Source: a bacterium
GTDB taxonomy: Bacteria; Cyanobacteriota; Vampirovibrionia; Gastranaerophilales; UBA9971
Reading direction: 5' to 3'
DNA: 64,000 nucleotides
NCBI GenBank assembly: GCA_037147175.1
Contig: JBAWVS010000002.1
Coordinates: 45,293 to 109,292, forward strand
Shown in pieces: positions 17,668-26,641 of this stretch (the stretch's first letter is position 1; every line of letters begins with the position of its first letter). Made by a program: the position numbers and the translations under genes. The notes beneath the pieces are model-generated. The model was not told the DNA's origin. It ran no database searches and was given only the letters and a program-made list of their open reading frames with translations.

Positions 17668-18690
17668 ATGAAGACAAAAATTATTTCAATTTCTATAATA
17701 ACCCTTTGTTTTTTAAGTATTATTGTCGGAATTATAAATACTTCAGTAAAAACAAGGGAAGTTGAAAAAAAATCAGAGCAAAGATCTTCGAATTTTTTTA
17801 ACAGTTTCTCTTCCGAAGGAAATAAAATAGCACTCATATCACTACAGGGACCTATTTCTGCCGATACATCAAGCAGTTTGATAGGCGAGCCCGATTCTGC
17901 GGAAGGGGCTTTAAAAGCTCTTGAAAGAGCTTCTGATGATGATTTCGTAAAGGGCGTAATCTTTAGAATAAATTCTCCCGGCGGAACAGTTGCGATGTCG
18001 CAGGAAATTTATGAAACCATAATAAGACTCAGGGAGAAAAAACCTGTTGCTGTCTCAATGGCAGATGTTGCAGCAAGCGGAGGTTATTATATTGCCAGCG
18101 CTGCAGATAGAATTTATGCTGATCCAGGCACTCTTACAGGAAGTATCGGTGTAATAATGGGGACTTTGAACGTACAGGAACTTATGACCCAAAAACTCGG
18201 AGTTAAATCTGTTGTTATAAAAAGCGGGAAATTTAAAGATACAGGCTCAATGTACAGACCAATGACCACAGAAGAGCAAAAACTTCTTCAAGATCTCGTG
18301 AATTCTGCTTATCACCAGTTTTTAAATGCGATTATAGATGGCAGAGTGAAGAGAAAAGACAATTATAAAACAGAAAAAGTTGCTCTTAGTGAAGATATTT
18401 TAAAAAAATATGCAGATGGACGAGTTTTGACGGGGGAACAGGCTAAAGATCTTGGCTTTGTTGATAATCTCGGGGGACTTTATAAAGTTAAAACAGATAT
18501 ACGCAAGATGGCAAAAAATAAATTCCCGTCAATAAATGAAGATATTCCGGTAACTTCTTATAATAAACCCACAGGTTTTGGCGAAATGTTATTTGGCGCG
18601 ACAGAATCGATTATGCCGCATAAAAATATCGAATCATATATGCCGCTTAGCTTAAGTTACCCTCGCCAGCCTTTATTTATGTGGGAGTAA
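17668..18690 (+). CDS. sppA: Signal peptide peptidase SppA (short form)
   Basis: 340 residues, S49 peptidase. One N-terminal membrane anchor (about 4-22) is followed by the protease domain. FRINSPGGTVAMSQE forms the oxyanion region, ADVAASGGYYIASAAD carries the nucleophile Ser, and VVIKSGKFKDTGSMYR carries the general-base Lys. Short SppA proteins of this size form octameric bowls on the outer face of the inner membrane and degrade cleaved signal peptides. The ATG follows GGGAGATG with slightly long spacing. The Yip1-like gene starts 4 bases downstream. Confidence 0.92.
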   Translation: MKTKIISISIITLCFLSIIVGIINTSVKTREVEKKSEQRSSNFFNSFSSEGNKIALISLQGPISADTSSSLIGEPDSAEGALKALERASDDDFVKGVIFRINSPGGTVAMSQEIYETIIRLREKKPVAVSMADVAASGGYYIASAADRIYADPGTLTGSIGVIMGTLNVQELMTQKLGVKSVVIKSGKFKDTGSMYRPMTTEEQKLLQDLVNSAYHQFLNAIIDGRVKRKDNYKTEKVALSEDILKKYADGRVLTGEQAKDLGFVDNLGGLYKVKTDIRKMAKNKFPSINEDIPVTSYNKPTGFGEMLFGATESIMPHKNIESYMPLSLSYPRQPLFMWE

Positions 18691-18694
18691 CTAT

Positions 18695-19258
18695 ATGAAT
18701 AAATTTATTGATAATTTTTACGGAGTTTTGTTTCATCCCGCTGAAACTTTTAATGAATTAAAAGAAAATCCTCGCATGATTCAGGGGTTTATAATAGTTG
18801 TTGTTATAAGTATTTTAAGCCCTGTTTTGAAATTTTCTATAAATTCAGGACAAAACCCTTTTCTGCAAGGATTTGAATTGATTAATGCTTCTTTTTGGGG
18901 GCTTTTAAGCTGGTTATTTTTTGCGTTATTCCTTGAAATAGTAGCAAGTATTTTTAAAAAAGGCGGTAAAACAAAGATTTTTTTGTGTTTATCCGCATTT
19001 GCTCTTATCCCGTGGCTGTTTTTAGCTCCTGCCTGTTTGTTTAAAACTGGAGGACTTTTATTTAAAGCTGTTGGGATTCTTATAGGTCTTGCGTGCTGGT
19101 TGTGGAGTACTGTTCTTATGGCTTTTGCGATTATGAAAACTTATGAAATATCTCCTCAAAGGGTTATTACTTTTATTCTTATTCCTTTTCTGGGTGGAAT
19201 TTTAGGATTTTACTGGTTTTTCGGATTTTTCTCAACTTTAATTCAAATAATTCAATAA
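18695..19258 (+). CDS. Yip1-domain-like integral membrane protein
   Basis: 187 residues. The N-terminus FYGVLFHPAETFNELKENP is the typical amphipathic lead of bacterial Yip1-family proteins. Five hydrophobic segments follow (about 30-47, 63-87, 95-117, 120-145 and 158-183). The function of bacterial members is unknown. The gene starts 4 bases after sppA and probably shares its transcript, so a membrane-quality role is possible but only by association. Confidence 0.75.
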   Translation: MNKFIDNFYGVLFHPAETFNELKENPRMIQGFIIVVVISILSPVLKFSINSGQNPFLQGFELINASFWGLLSWLFFALFLEIVASIFKKGGKTKIFLCLSAFALIPWLFLAPACLFKTGGLLFKAVGILIGLACWLWSTVLMAFAIMKTYEISPQRVITFILIPFLGGILGFYWFFGFFSTLIQIIQ

Positions 19259-19326
19259 ATTTTGACAGTTTGTTTTATAATTCAGATAAAGACTGAAACA
19301 GGGTAAAAGTTGAGAGAAAAAAGCTT

Positions 19327-21120
19327 ATGATAAAAGAGTTGATTTTAAATCAAATTGAAGAAGCAATAAAAAAAGCTTACGATGAAGATAAAATGGGGCA
19401 ACTTCAAGATACGGATATTTTAAATATATTAATAGTTGAAAAAACTAAAAATCCTGAATTTGGTGATTATGCCGTAAATATTTCGCCACTTTCGCGGCAT
19501 GCCAGAATGGCACCTGCTCAAATAGCGGAAGCAATAAAACCTTACATAAATATAGACGATGTTGAAGTATCAATAATTCAGGGATTTATAAATTTCAAAC
19601 TGGGAAAAAGCGTATTAAATGACGGAATTGCTCAAATAATATTAAAAAACAAAGATTTTGGCAGAAATAATCTCGGTAATTCTGAAAAAGTGCTTCTTGA
19701 ATATGTTTCTGCAAATCCTACAGGACCTCTTCATATTGGTCATGGAAGATGGGCGGCTGTAGGAAGTACTCTTGCGAATTTACTGAAATTTTCCGGCTAT
19801 GATGTTTCTCAGGAATTTTATATCAATGATGCCGGAAATCAAATAAATAATCTCGGAAAATCTTTATGGCTTAGAGTTTTGCAGGAACTGGGTATTGAGG
19901 CAAGTTTCCCTCAAACAGAAGAAGAGGGCTCAAAAAATTATTATTCCGGTGAATTCCTTATTGAACCAGCAAAAGAATATTTGAAAACCAATAAAGTAAA
20001 AGCTGAAGAGCTTTATAAAAATAACCCTGATCCTTTAAATCCTTCTGAGGAAATAATAAAAGAGTTGTCAGATTTTGCAAAAGCTTTAATGCTGCAAAGC
20101 CAGAAAGAACTTCTTGCAAAATTCAGGACTAATTTTGATATTTATTACAGCGAAACATCTCTTCATCAAAGAGGCGAAGTTGAAAAGACTATCGAAAAAC
20201 TGAAAAGCTTCGATAAACTTTATGAAAAAGAGGGTGCTTTATGGTTTAAATCCTCTGAATACGGTGATGATCAGGATAGAGTTATTAAAAAGGGCGATGG
20301 TTCTTATACCTATTTGACAGCGGATATCGCTTATCATTACGATAAAATTGAAAGAGGCTTTGAGAGGCTAATAAATATCTGGGGTGCAGATCATCATGGA
20401 TATGTAGCAAGAATAAAAGCTTCGATAGAAGCGATGGGGAAAAATCCGGACTGCCTTGAAGTCCTTCTGGGACAGCTTGTTAATTTAATTATATCCGGAG
20501 AACAGGTAAGAATGGGCAAAAGAAGGAAAATGCTCACTCTTGAAGATCTTATAGACGAAGTTGGTGTTGACGGAACCCGATTCTGGATGATTATGAGAAG
20601 TATTGATACAACTCTTGATTTTGATGTTGATCTTGCAAAGTCATGCTCTGATGAAAATCCTGTTTTTTATGTTCAATATGCACATGCACGGGTTTGCAGT
20701 ATTTTAAGAACAGCAACGGCAGAAAAATTCGATCAGGACAATAAAACACAGCTTCCTTCTTTTATCACGAAAGAAGAACTTAAAGAGATTATAAATCCCG
20801 AAAAATTTAATAAAAACTTACTGGAATCCTTGTGGAAGACAAATAGTGAAAAAGAAATTGAAGCAACAAAATCATTGATTTTGAAGCTGGAATCTTTTGA
20901 AGATTTAGTTCAAACATCGGCAAAAATCAGGGCGCCTTATATGATAGCGAGATATACACTCGAACTGGCAAAAGATTTTCATTATTTTTACACTTTTACA
21001 AGAGTATTGAATGTTGAAAATGATTTAATGAAAGCAAGATTGTGCCTTATCAATGCGGTTAAACAGGTTTTTGCAAATGCTCTTGACCTTCTTGGAGTTT
21101 TGGCGCCTGAATCCATGTAA
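19327..21120 (+). CDS. argS: Arginyl-tRNA synthetase
   Basis: 597 residues, class I synthetase. Seen: an N-terminal tRNA-recognition domain (about 1-115), catalytic domain with YVSANPTGPLHIGHGRWA (HIGH at 136-139), YINDAGNQINNLGKSLW, YLTADIAYHYDKIERGF, and an altered KMSKS-region GKRRKMLTLEDLIDE as usual for ArgRS. The C-terminal DALR anticodon-binding domain includes LLGVLAPESM. The start is ATG 19327. It is separated by 68 bases from the Yip1-like gene upstream. Confidence 0.97.
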   Translation: MIKELILNQIEEAIKKAYDEDKMGQLQDTDILNILIVEKTKNPEFGDYAVNISPLSRHARMAPAQIAEAIKPYINIDDVEVSIIQGFINFKLGKSVLNDGIAQIILKNKDFGRNNLGNSEKVLLEYVSANPTGPLHIGHGRWAAVGSTLANLLKFSGYDVSQEFYINDAGNQINNLGKSLWLRVLQELGIEASFPQTEEEGSKNYYSGEFLIEPAKEYLKTNKVKAEELYKNNPDPLNPSEEIIKELSDFAKALMLQSQKELLAKFRTNFDIYYSETSLHQRGEVEKTIEKLKSFDKLYEKEGALWFKSSEYGDDQDRVIKKGDGSYTYLTADIAYHYDKIERGFERLINIWGADHHGYVARIKASIEAMGKNPDCLEVLLGQLVNLIISGEQVRMGKRRKMLTLEDLIDEVGVDGTRFWMIMRSIDTTLDFDVDLAKSCSDENPVFYVQYAHARVCSILRTATAEKFDQDNKTQLPSFITKEELKEIINPEKFNKNLLESLWKTNSEKEIEATKSLILKLESFEDLVQTSAKIRAPYMIARYTLELAKDFHYFYTFTRVLNVENDLMKARLCLINAVKQVFANALDLLGVLAPESM

Positions 21121-21219
21121 TTTCAAATAAAATTTATTTTTCTTCCGTAAAATTTTAAAAACAGGTAAAATATAGAACAGAGCATTTTTGTTCGGGTTAA
21201 AAAATAATTGGAGAAAAAA

Positions 21220-22347
21220 ATGGAAAATGAAATAAATCCTCTTGAAGACACTGGTTTGCCAAGATTTGAAATTCATTCATTTTTAGCCTTGTCAGTAAAA
21301 CAAGGGGTTTCAGATATTCATTTAAGAGTAAATTCTGTTCCTGTTGTGCGGAAAGACGGAGTTATCCTTAAAACAAAATATAATCCGATTACAGAACAGG
21401 ATATGGATGATATTGTAAAGGTGATAGTTCCTCAAAAGCATTATCATAAAGTAAAGACTACTTATGACTTTGATTTTTCAATGGAAATGGCTAATATAGC
21501 AAGATTTAGAGTTAATTTACTTCATGATTTGGGCAATGTCGGTCTTGTATTAAGAATAATTCCTCTGGAAGTTCCGTCTATAGAAAATTTATACCTGCCT
21601 CCTTCACTAAAAGAATTTACAAATTATAATAATGGTCTTGTTTTAATAACCGGACCGACAGGAAGCGGTAAATCGACCACACTTGCTACTATACTCAGTT
21701 ATTTGAATAACAATACACAGAAACACGTTGTTACTCTTGAAGATCCTATAGAGTTTATTCATACTAACAAGAAAAGTATTTTTACTCAGAGACAGCTTAA
21801 TGTTGATACTGATACTTTTCCCAATGGAATAAAATATGCGCTAAGACAGGATCCCGATGTCATTTTGATTGGTGAAATGCGTGATATGGATACAATATTT
21901 AGTGCGTTAAAGGCTGCGGAAACAGGACACCTCGTGTTTTCAACACTTCACACCACTGATGCCGTTCAAACAATAAACAGGGTTATTAATGCTTTTCAGC
22001 CTTATGAAAGAGATGCTGTAAGAATGCAGATAGCCTCTGTTTTGAGAGGAACTGTTGCACAAAAACTTGTTAAGAAGCGTGACGGCAAAGGGCGAGTGCC
22101 TGCAACAGAAGTTTTAGTTGTTACTCCGGCAGCAAAAGATTACATAGAAAGAAATGAAATTGACAGAATTTATGATTTAATAAATAAAGGCAGTTTTAAT
22201 AATATGATGAGCATGAATATGTCTTTGTTAAAGCTTGTAAAAGCGGATTTGATTTCAGAAGAAGCTGCTATAGAACAGTCTAATAATCCAAATGAAATGC
22301 AGCAAATGATAAAAGGCATGTTCCACGGCGCGCAGAACATGCAATAG
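21220..22347 (+). CDS. pilT: Twitching motility / type IV pilus retraction ATPase PilT
   Basis: 375 residues from the ATG at 21220, which has GGAG six bases upstream (an in-frame TTG overlaps that site). It is a hexameric cytoplasmic ATPase that depolymerises type IV pili. Seen: N-terminal PAS-like domain with VKQGVSDIHLRVNSVPVVR, Walker A GPTGSGKSTTLA (about 145), Asp box VVTLEDPIEFIH, Walker B DVILIGEMRDMDTI, and His box HLVFSTLHTTDAVQTINRVI. No pilB or pilC is adjacent. Two Flp-type pilins and a TadE-like protein occur elsewhere in the window. Confidence 0.93.
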   Translation: MENEINPLEDTGLPRFEIHSFLALSVKQGVSDIHLRVNSVPVVRKDGVILKTKYNPITEQDMDDIVKVIVPQKHYHKVKTTYDFDFSMEMANIARFRVNLLHDLGNVGLVLRIIPLEVPSIENLYLPPSLKEFTNYNNGLVLITGPTGSGKSTTLATILSYLNNNTQKHVVTLEDPIEFIHTNKKSIFTQRQLNVDTDTFPNGIKYALRQDPDVILIGEMRDMDTIFSALKAAETGHLVFSTLHTTDAVQTINRVINAFQPYERDAVRMQIASVLRGTVAQKLVKKRDGKGRVPATEVLVVTPAAKDYIERNEIDRIYDLINKGSFNNMMSMNMSLLKLVKADLISEEAAIEQSNNPNEMQQMIKGMFHGAQNMQ

Positions 22348-22356
22348 CATGTTTTT
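22336..22356 (+). terminator. Rho-independent terminator overlapping the pilT stop
   Basis: AACATGC (22336-22342), loop AATA and GCATGTT (22347-22353) are followed by T residues to 22356. The pilT stop codon lies inside the loop, so the hairpin forms from the last codons of the gene. Confidence 0.7.
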
Positions 22357-22585
22357 AAAGCCCGTTTAAAATTTTTAAAATTGCAGTACTCAAAACCGGT
22401 CTTTATTAAAATTATTTTATTTTGTCAAACCTGACGCTTAGATTATTTATAAATATTACAGGATTTTAATATTTCTGCAAATGTTAAAAATACAAGAACT
22501 GTAAGCCTCTTGGAAAAAATTTAAAAAATAATAAAAAATATTTTGAATTTACTATCAATTTTTTTTTTCAGTAAACTTAAAGTAA

Positions 22586-24544
22586 GTGAGAAGAAAAATA
22601 GGAAGCAGTAAAAACAGTATGGTTCAAAAATCTGATATAAATATACCTGTAGTTGATGCAGTCAGTGAAATTAAGAACAGGCTTGATATTGTTGATGTAA
22701 TTTCAGGACATATTGCCTTGAAAAAATCAGGCAAAAATTACTGGGGCTGCTGTCCTTTTCATAAAGAAAAAACCCCGTCTTTTTCTGTAAGCCCTGATAA
22801 AGGCATTTTTAAATGTTTTGGCTGCGGTGCCGGCGGTGATTCCATAAGTTTTCTGATGAAGATTAACAATAATACTTTTTATGAAGTAATTGTTGAAATG
22901 GCGCAGAAATTTGGTATACCGATTCAAAAACAAAATTTTTCTTCAGAAAAAACGGAAATCAAAAATCGAATATTGGAAGTGAATCAAGAGGCAGTGAGGT
23001 TTTTCAACAAACTTCTTCTGAATGCCCCTGAAGCCGCAAAAGCAAGAGAATATCTTTTTAAAAGGAATATATCAGAAGATGTTATTGAAAAATTTAATAT
23101 CGGTTACTCCATGAACAGCTTCGACAGCTTGATAAATCATTTTCAAAGCGGCAAAACACAAAACGAAGATTTAGCTTCAACCACAAGTGAACTGCTTTAT
23201 CAGGCAGGACTTGTTTCAGAAAAAACTTCGGGTAACGGTCATGTTGATCGTTTTAGAAACAGGATAATGATTCCTATTCAAGATGAAAAAGGTGACTTTA
23301 TAGCATTTGGAGCAAGATCACTGGAAAATAACCAGAATCCGAAATATCTGAATTCTCCGGATACATTGCTTTTTAACAAAAGCAGAAGCTTGTTTGCTCT
23401 CCATCAGGCAAAACAGTCCATAAAAGAGCAGGATAGCGTAATAATAATGGAAGGCTTTTTTGATGTAATTTCAGCGCACACTAACGGTCTTACGAATGTG
23501 GTTGCCACGTTGGGTACGGCATTGACAGAACAACATATAAAAATCCTCGCCAGATATTCTGATTCCAGAAGAATATACCTGGCATTTGATTCGGACGAGG
23601 CAGGAATTAATGCAACAGACCGTGGTGCTGAGATTATCAAATCAGTTTTTTCAGGACTGGGCGATATAAAACAGTTTGATGAAAATTTCTCTGAAATTTC
23701 CGATAAAAACAATCGTTCAGTTTGCGAAATAAGAGTTATATCAAATACTACAGGAAAAGACCCCGATGAATTTATAAGAACAGAAGGGCTTGACGCGTAT
23801 AAAAAAGTTATAAACGATGCGCCGCTTTTGATAGATTATCAGATAAACAGGATAATGAAATCAAAAGAAAAAATTGAAACTCCTCAGGAAAAATCAAAAA
23901 TCATACAGGAATTAATTCCAATACTTTCGGATATAAGAAATTCCATCATAAGAAACGAATACATCAAACTTGTTTCCGAAAAGCTAATGATAGATGAAGA
24001 ATCACTTAATATTGAAGTCAAAAAGAGTTTACAAAATGTAATAAAAAAGGAGAAAAATTTAAATCAGGAAAAAAGGCAAAATTTAGAAGAAAATCACATT
24101 TCTGCACAGAAAAATTTACTGAGTTTGTATTTTCTGAATAGTGAAAAACTGTCACCTTTGTGTATTAATAATTACTTAAAGGAGGTTAATTTCACTGAGG
24201 AAAATATCTCGTTAATTCAAAACGAAATTAATAAATCATTAAATGAAATTACAAATCCTGAAAAATTGTCAGATGAGCTATTCACCAAATTAGCTGAGAA
24301 CGAAGAAGCAAAAAAAATATTAGTGGATGTAATATGCTCAGTTGACGAGAAAAAAGGAATGAACACCAGTTTACTGGAACAATATATCAGAGATCACATA
24401 GCGTTTTTAAAACGATGCGCTTTATCAGAGCAACAAAACAAGTTGAAAATGCAATATTACGCATCCAATAAAGATGACAGCTCTTCTCTTAAACAGCAGC
24501 AATTGGTTAAGGAATTGATTTTGCAAAACAGATTAGAAGTTTGA
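22586..24544 (+). CDS. dnaG: DNA primase
   Basis: 652 residues. It synthesises RNA primers for replication. Seen: N-terminal zinc-binding domain (YWGCCPFHKEKTPSF, then FKCFGCGAGGDSISF); RNA polymerase core with YLFKRNISEDVIEKFNIGY and DRFRNRIMIPIQDE; TOPRIM motifs IIMEGFFDVISAH and AFDSDEAGINAT; and a C-terminal helicase-interacting region. The start is GTG 22586; an in-frame ATG at 22619 is an alternative, since the family usually begins close to the zinc domain. It is followed by rpoD, the classical dnaG-rpoD part of the macromolecular synthesis operon. Confidence 0.95.
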   Translation: MRRKIGSSKNSMVQKSDINIPVVDAVSEIKNRLDIVDVISGHIALKKSGKNYWGCCPFHKEKTPSFSVSPDKGIFKCFGCGAGGDSISFLMKINNNTFYEVIVEMAQKFGIPIQKQNFSSEKTEIKNRILEVNQEAVRFFNKLLLNAPEAAKAREYLFKRNISEDVIEKFNIGYSMNSFDSLINHFQSGKTQNEDLASTTSELLYQAGLVSEKTSGNGHVDRFRNRIMIPIQDEKGDFIAFGARSLENNQNPKYLNSPDTLLFNKSRSLFALHQAKQSIKEQDSVIIMEGFFDVISAHTNGLTNVVATLGTALTEQHIKILARYSDSRRIYLAFDSDEAGINATDRGAEIIKSVFSGLGDIKQFDENFSEISDKNNRSVCEIRVISNTTGKDPDEFIRTEGLDAYKKVINDAPLLIDYQINRIMKSKEKIETPQEKSKIIQELIPILSDIRNSIIRNEYIKLVSEKLMIDEESLNIEVKKSLQNVIKKEKNLNQEKRQNLEENHISAQKNLLSLYFLNSEKLSPLCINNYLKEVNFTEENISLIQNEINKSLNEITNPEKLSDELFTKLAENEEAKKILVDVICSVDEKKGMNTSLLEQYIRDHIAFLKRCALSEQQNKLKMQYYASNKDDSSSLKQQQLVKELILQNRLEV

Positions 24545-24590
24545 GAATAATAATTAGTGTTGAAGATAATTTAAATAAGAGGATACATTT

Positions 24591-25649
24591 TTGGTTATGA
24601 TTGATAAAGAATACAGTAAAAAACGCGGCGGCGCTGCTATTGATGAACTTCTCAGGGAAGAAGACAGTATTGACAGTGATCAGATAAATACTTTGTTTGG
24701 AAGACCTGATCCTGTAGGTCTTATCGATCAGGATGAAGATGATATTGATGTTAAAGATCAAACTGATGATGAAGTTGATGAGGTAGATATTACACCACCT
24801 AAAGGTGTGCCTCTTGATGATCCTGTCAGAATGTATTTAAGAGAGATTGGAAGAATTCAACTGCTTACAGCAGATGAAGAAATTGATCTTGCCAGAAAAA
24901 TCGTAACAGGCGGAAATATCGGTCAAATAGCAAAACGCAAGCTGGTACAGGCAAATCTTAGACTGGTTGTCAGTATTGCCAAAAAATATGTCGGAAGAGG
25001 CATGTTGTTTCTTGACCTTATTCAGGAAGGAAACCTTGGACTTATCAGAGCAGCAGAAAAATTTGACCATGAAAGAGGCTATAAATTTAGTACCTATGCA
25101 ACATGGTGGATTAGACAGGCTATTACAAGAGCAATTGCGGATCAAGCCCGTACTATAAGAATCCCTGTTCACATGGTGGAAACAATCAACAAGCTTAAAA
25201 AAATTACACGTAAACTGGCACAGGATTTGAGCCGTAAACCTACCGAAGAAGAAATTTCTCAAGCTATGGGGATTACAATAAACAAACTAAGAGAAATTAT
25301 CAAAGTAGCACAGGAACCGCTTTCTCTTGAGACACCAATCGGAAAAGAAGAAGACAGCAGGTTGGGCGATTTTATCGAAGATAAAGATGCAGATGCGCCT
25401 GTAATGACAGTAGCACATGAGCTTCTAAGAGAAGACCTTGCCGAAGTTTTAAGAAGTTTATCTCCTAGAGAAAGAGATGTCTTAAGATTAAGATTCGGCA
25501 TGGATGATGGAAGACAAAGAACTCTCGAAGAAGTTGGACAACTTTTCGGAGTAACGAGAGAAAGAATAAGACAAATCGAGGCAAAAGCTCTCAGAAAGCT
25601 TCGCCACCCTAACAGAAGTAAAAAACTTAAAGAATATATAGAATCATAG
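24591..25649 (+). CDS. rpoD: Principal RNA polymerase sigma factor (RpoD/SigA)
   Basis: 352 residues. An acidic N-terminal stretch replaces a long region 1.1. Region 1.2 begins [17 protein letters not shown]. Region 2 has [20 protein letters not shown] and [15 protein letters not shown]. Region 3 begins [13 protein letters not shown]. Region 4 has [14 protein letters not shown] and the helix-turn-helix [20 protein letters not shown]. The TTG at 24591 is preferred because AGAGGA lies seven bases upstream; the ATG at 24597 is too far from it. It lies 46 bases after dnaG and ends in a strong terminator. Confidence 0.95.
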   Translation: MVMIDKEYSKKRGGAAIDELLREEDSIDSDQINTLFGRPDPVGLIDQDEDDIDVKDQTDDEVDEVDITPPKGVPLDDPVRMYLREIGRIQLLTADEEIDLARKIVTGGNIGQIAKRKLVQANLRLVVSIAKKYVGRGMLFLDLIQEGNLGLIRAAEKFDHERGYKFSTYATWWIRQAITRAIADQARTIRIPVHMVETINKLKKITRKLAQDLSRKPTEEEISQAMGITINKLREIIKVAQEPLSLETPIGKEEDSRLGDFIEDKDADAPVMTVAHELLREDLAEVLRSLSPRERDVLRLRFGMDDGRQRTLEEVGQLFGVTRERIRQIEAKALRKLRHPNRSKKLKEYIES

Positions 25650-25705
25650 CTATTTACGTAAAGCGTGGTGCAAAATACCATTCAGCTTGAGTAAAAGCTT
25701 GTAAG

Positions 25706-25733
25706 ACCGATACTATTAAGTATCGGTTTTTTT
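25706..25733 (+). terminator. Rho-independent terminator after rpoD
   Basis: ACCGATACT (25706-25714) and AGTATCGGT (25719-25727) form a perfect 9-bp stem with a 4-base loop, followed by seven T residues. It separates dnaG-rpoD from the nitrogenase-like operon, which must therefore have its own promoter between 25734 and 25789. Confidence 0.85.
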
Positions 25734-25789
25734 ATTTAAAATTCATGATATTTTAAATAATATAAATATCTGACATCAGGCTTAATAAA

Positions 25790-26641
25790 ATGAATAATCA
25801 CGAAAATATCAGACAAATAGCTTTATACGGCAAAGGCGGCATAGGAAAATCCACTATTTCCAGTAATTTAACCGCTGCTTTGACATGCAAAAATATAAAA
25901 CCGGCCCAAATTGGTTGCGATCCAAAGGCAGATTCGGTAAATACTTTAATGGACGGCAAATTTATAGAAACGATTTCCGATATAACAAGAGAATACGGGA
26001 ATTCAAAAGAGGCGCTTCAGAAAGCTATTTACAAAGGATTTAACGACATTCTTTGTATGGAGGCGGGAGGACCTTTTCCCGGGCAGGGATGCGCAGGTAG
26101 AGGGGTTCTGGTTGCACTTGATTTGATTAGGCAGTATAAAATTTTTGAACAAAATAATATTGATCTGGTTGTTTATGATGTGCTTGGGGATATTGTATGC
26201 GGTGGTTTTGCCCAGCCTATCAGGCATGGATTTGCGGAAGAAGTTTACATTGTTACAAGCGGGGAGTATATGGCTCTTTATGCGGCTAATAATATTGCTT
26301 TTAGTATAAAACAATTTGCTCAGCAGGGATTAAAAGTAAGAGTCGGAGGAATTATAGGAAATCTCAGAAATATTCAAAACGAAAATGAAATTATTAATAA
26401 TTTCGCTGAAAAGTTAAAATTACCTGTGATTCAAATGATTCCACGATCTGATTATGTACAAAAAGCAGAGATTAAAGGCAAAACAGTCGTTGAAGTCTTT
26501 CCTGATTCAGAGCAAGCTGAAGTTTATTTTGAACTTGCTTCTAAAATACTTGGTAATAAAAATAAATTTATACCTGAAGCTCTTTCTAAACAGGAACTTT
26601 TAGGAATAATAAATATTGAAAATAAGGTTCTGGCTAATTAA
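25790..26641 (+). CDS. NifH/BchL-family Fe-protein (nitrogenase-like reductase)
   Basis: 283 residues. A homodimeric ATP-driven electron donor with a [4Fe-4S] cluster bridged between subunits. Seen: P-loop YGKGGIGKST (about 13-22), switch region IGCDPKADS, cluster Cys101 in GQGCAGRGV and Cys137 in YDVLGDIVCGGFAQPIR, plus EEVYIVTSGEYMALYAANNI. The Arg after the first cluster Cys (CAGRG), the site ADP-ribosylated in NifH, is present. It closely resembles NifH, but its neighbours are not standard nitrogenase subunits. It is the first gene of a three-gene operon; its TAA is directly followed by the ATG of the D-like subunit. No strong Shine-Dalgarno site precedes it. Confidence 0.9.
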   Translation: MNNHENIRQIALYGKGGIGKSTISSNLTAALTCKNIKPAQIGCDPKADSVNTLMDGKFIETISDITREYGNSKEALQKAIYKGFNDILCMEAGGPFPGQGCAGRGVLVALDLIRQYKIFEQNNIDLVVYDVLGDIVCGGFAQPIRHGFAEEVYIVTSGEYMALYAANNIAFSIKQFAQQGLKVRVGGIIGNLRNIQNENEIINNFAEKLKLPVIQMIPRSDYVQKAEIKGKTVVEVFPDSEQAEVYFELASKILGNKNKFIPEALSKQELLGIINIENKVLAN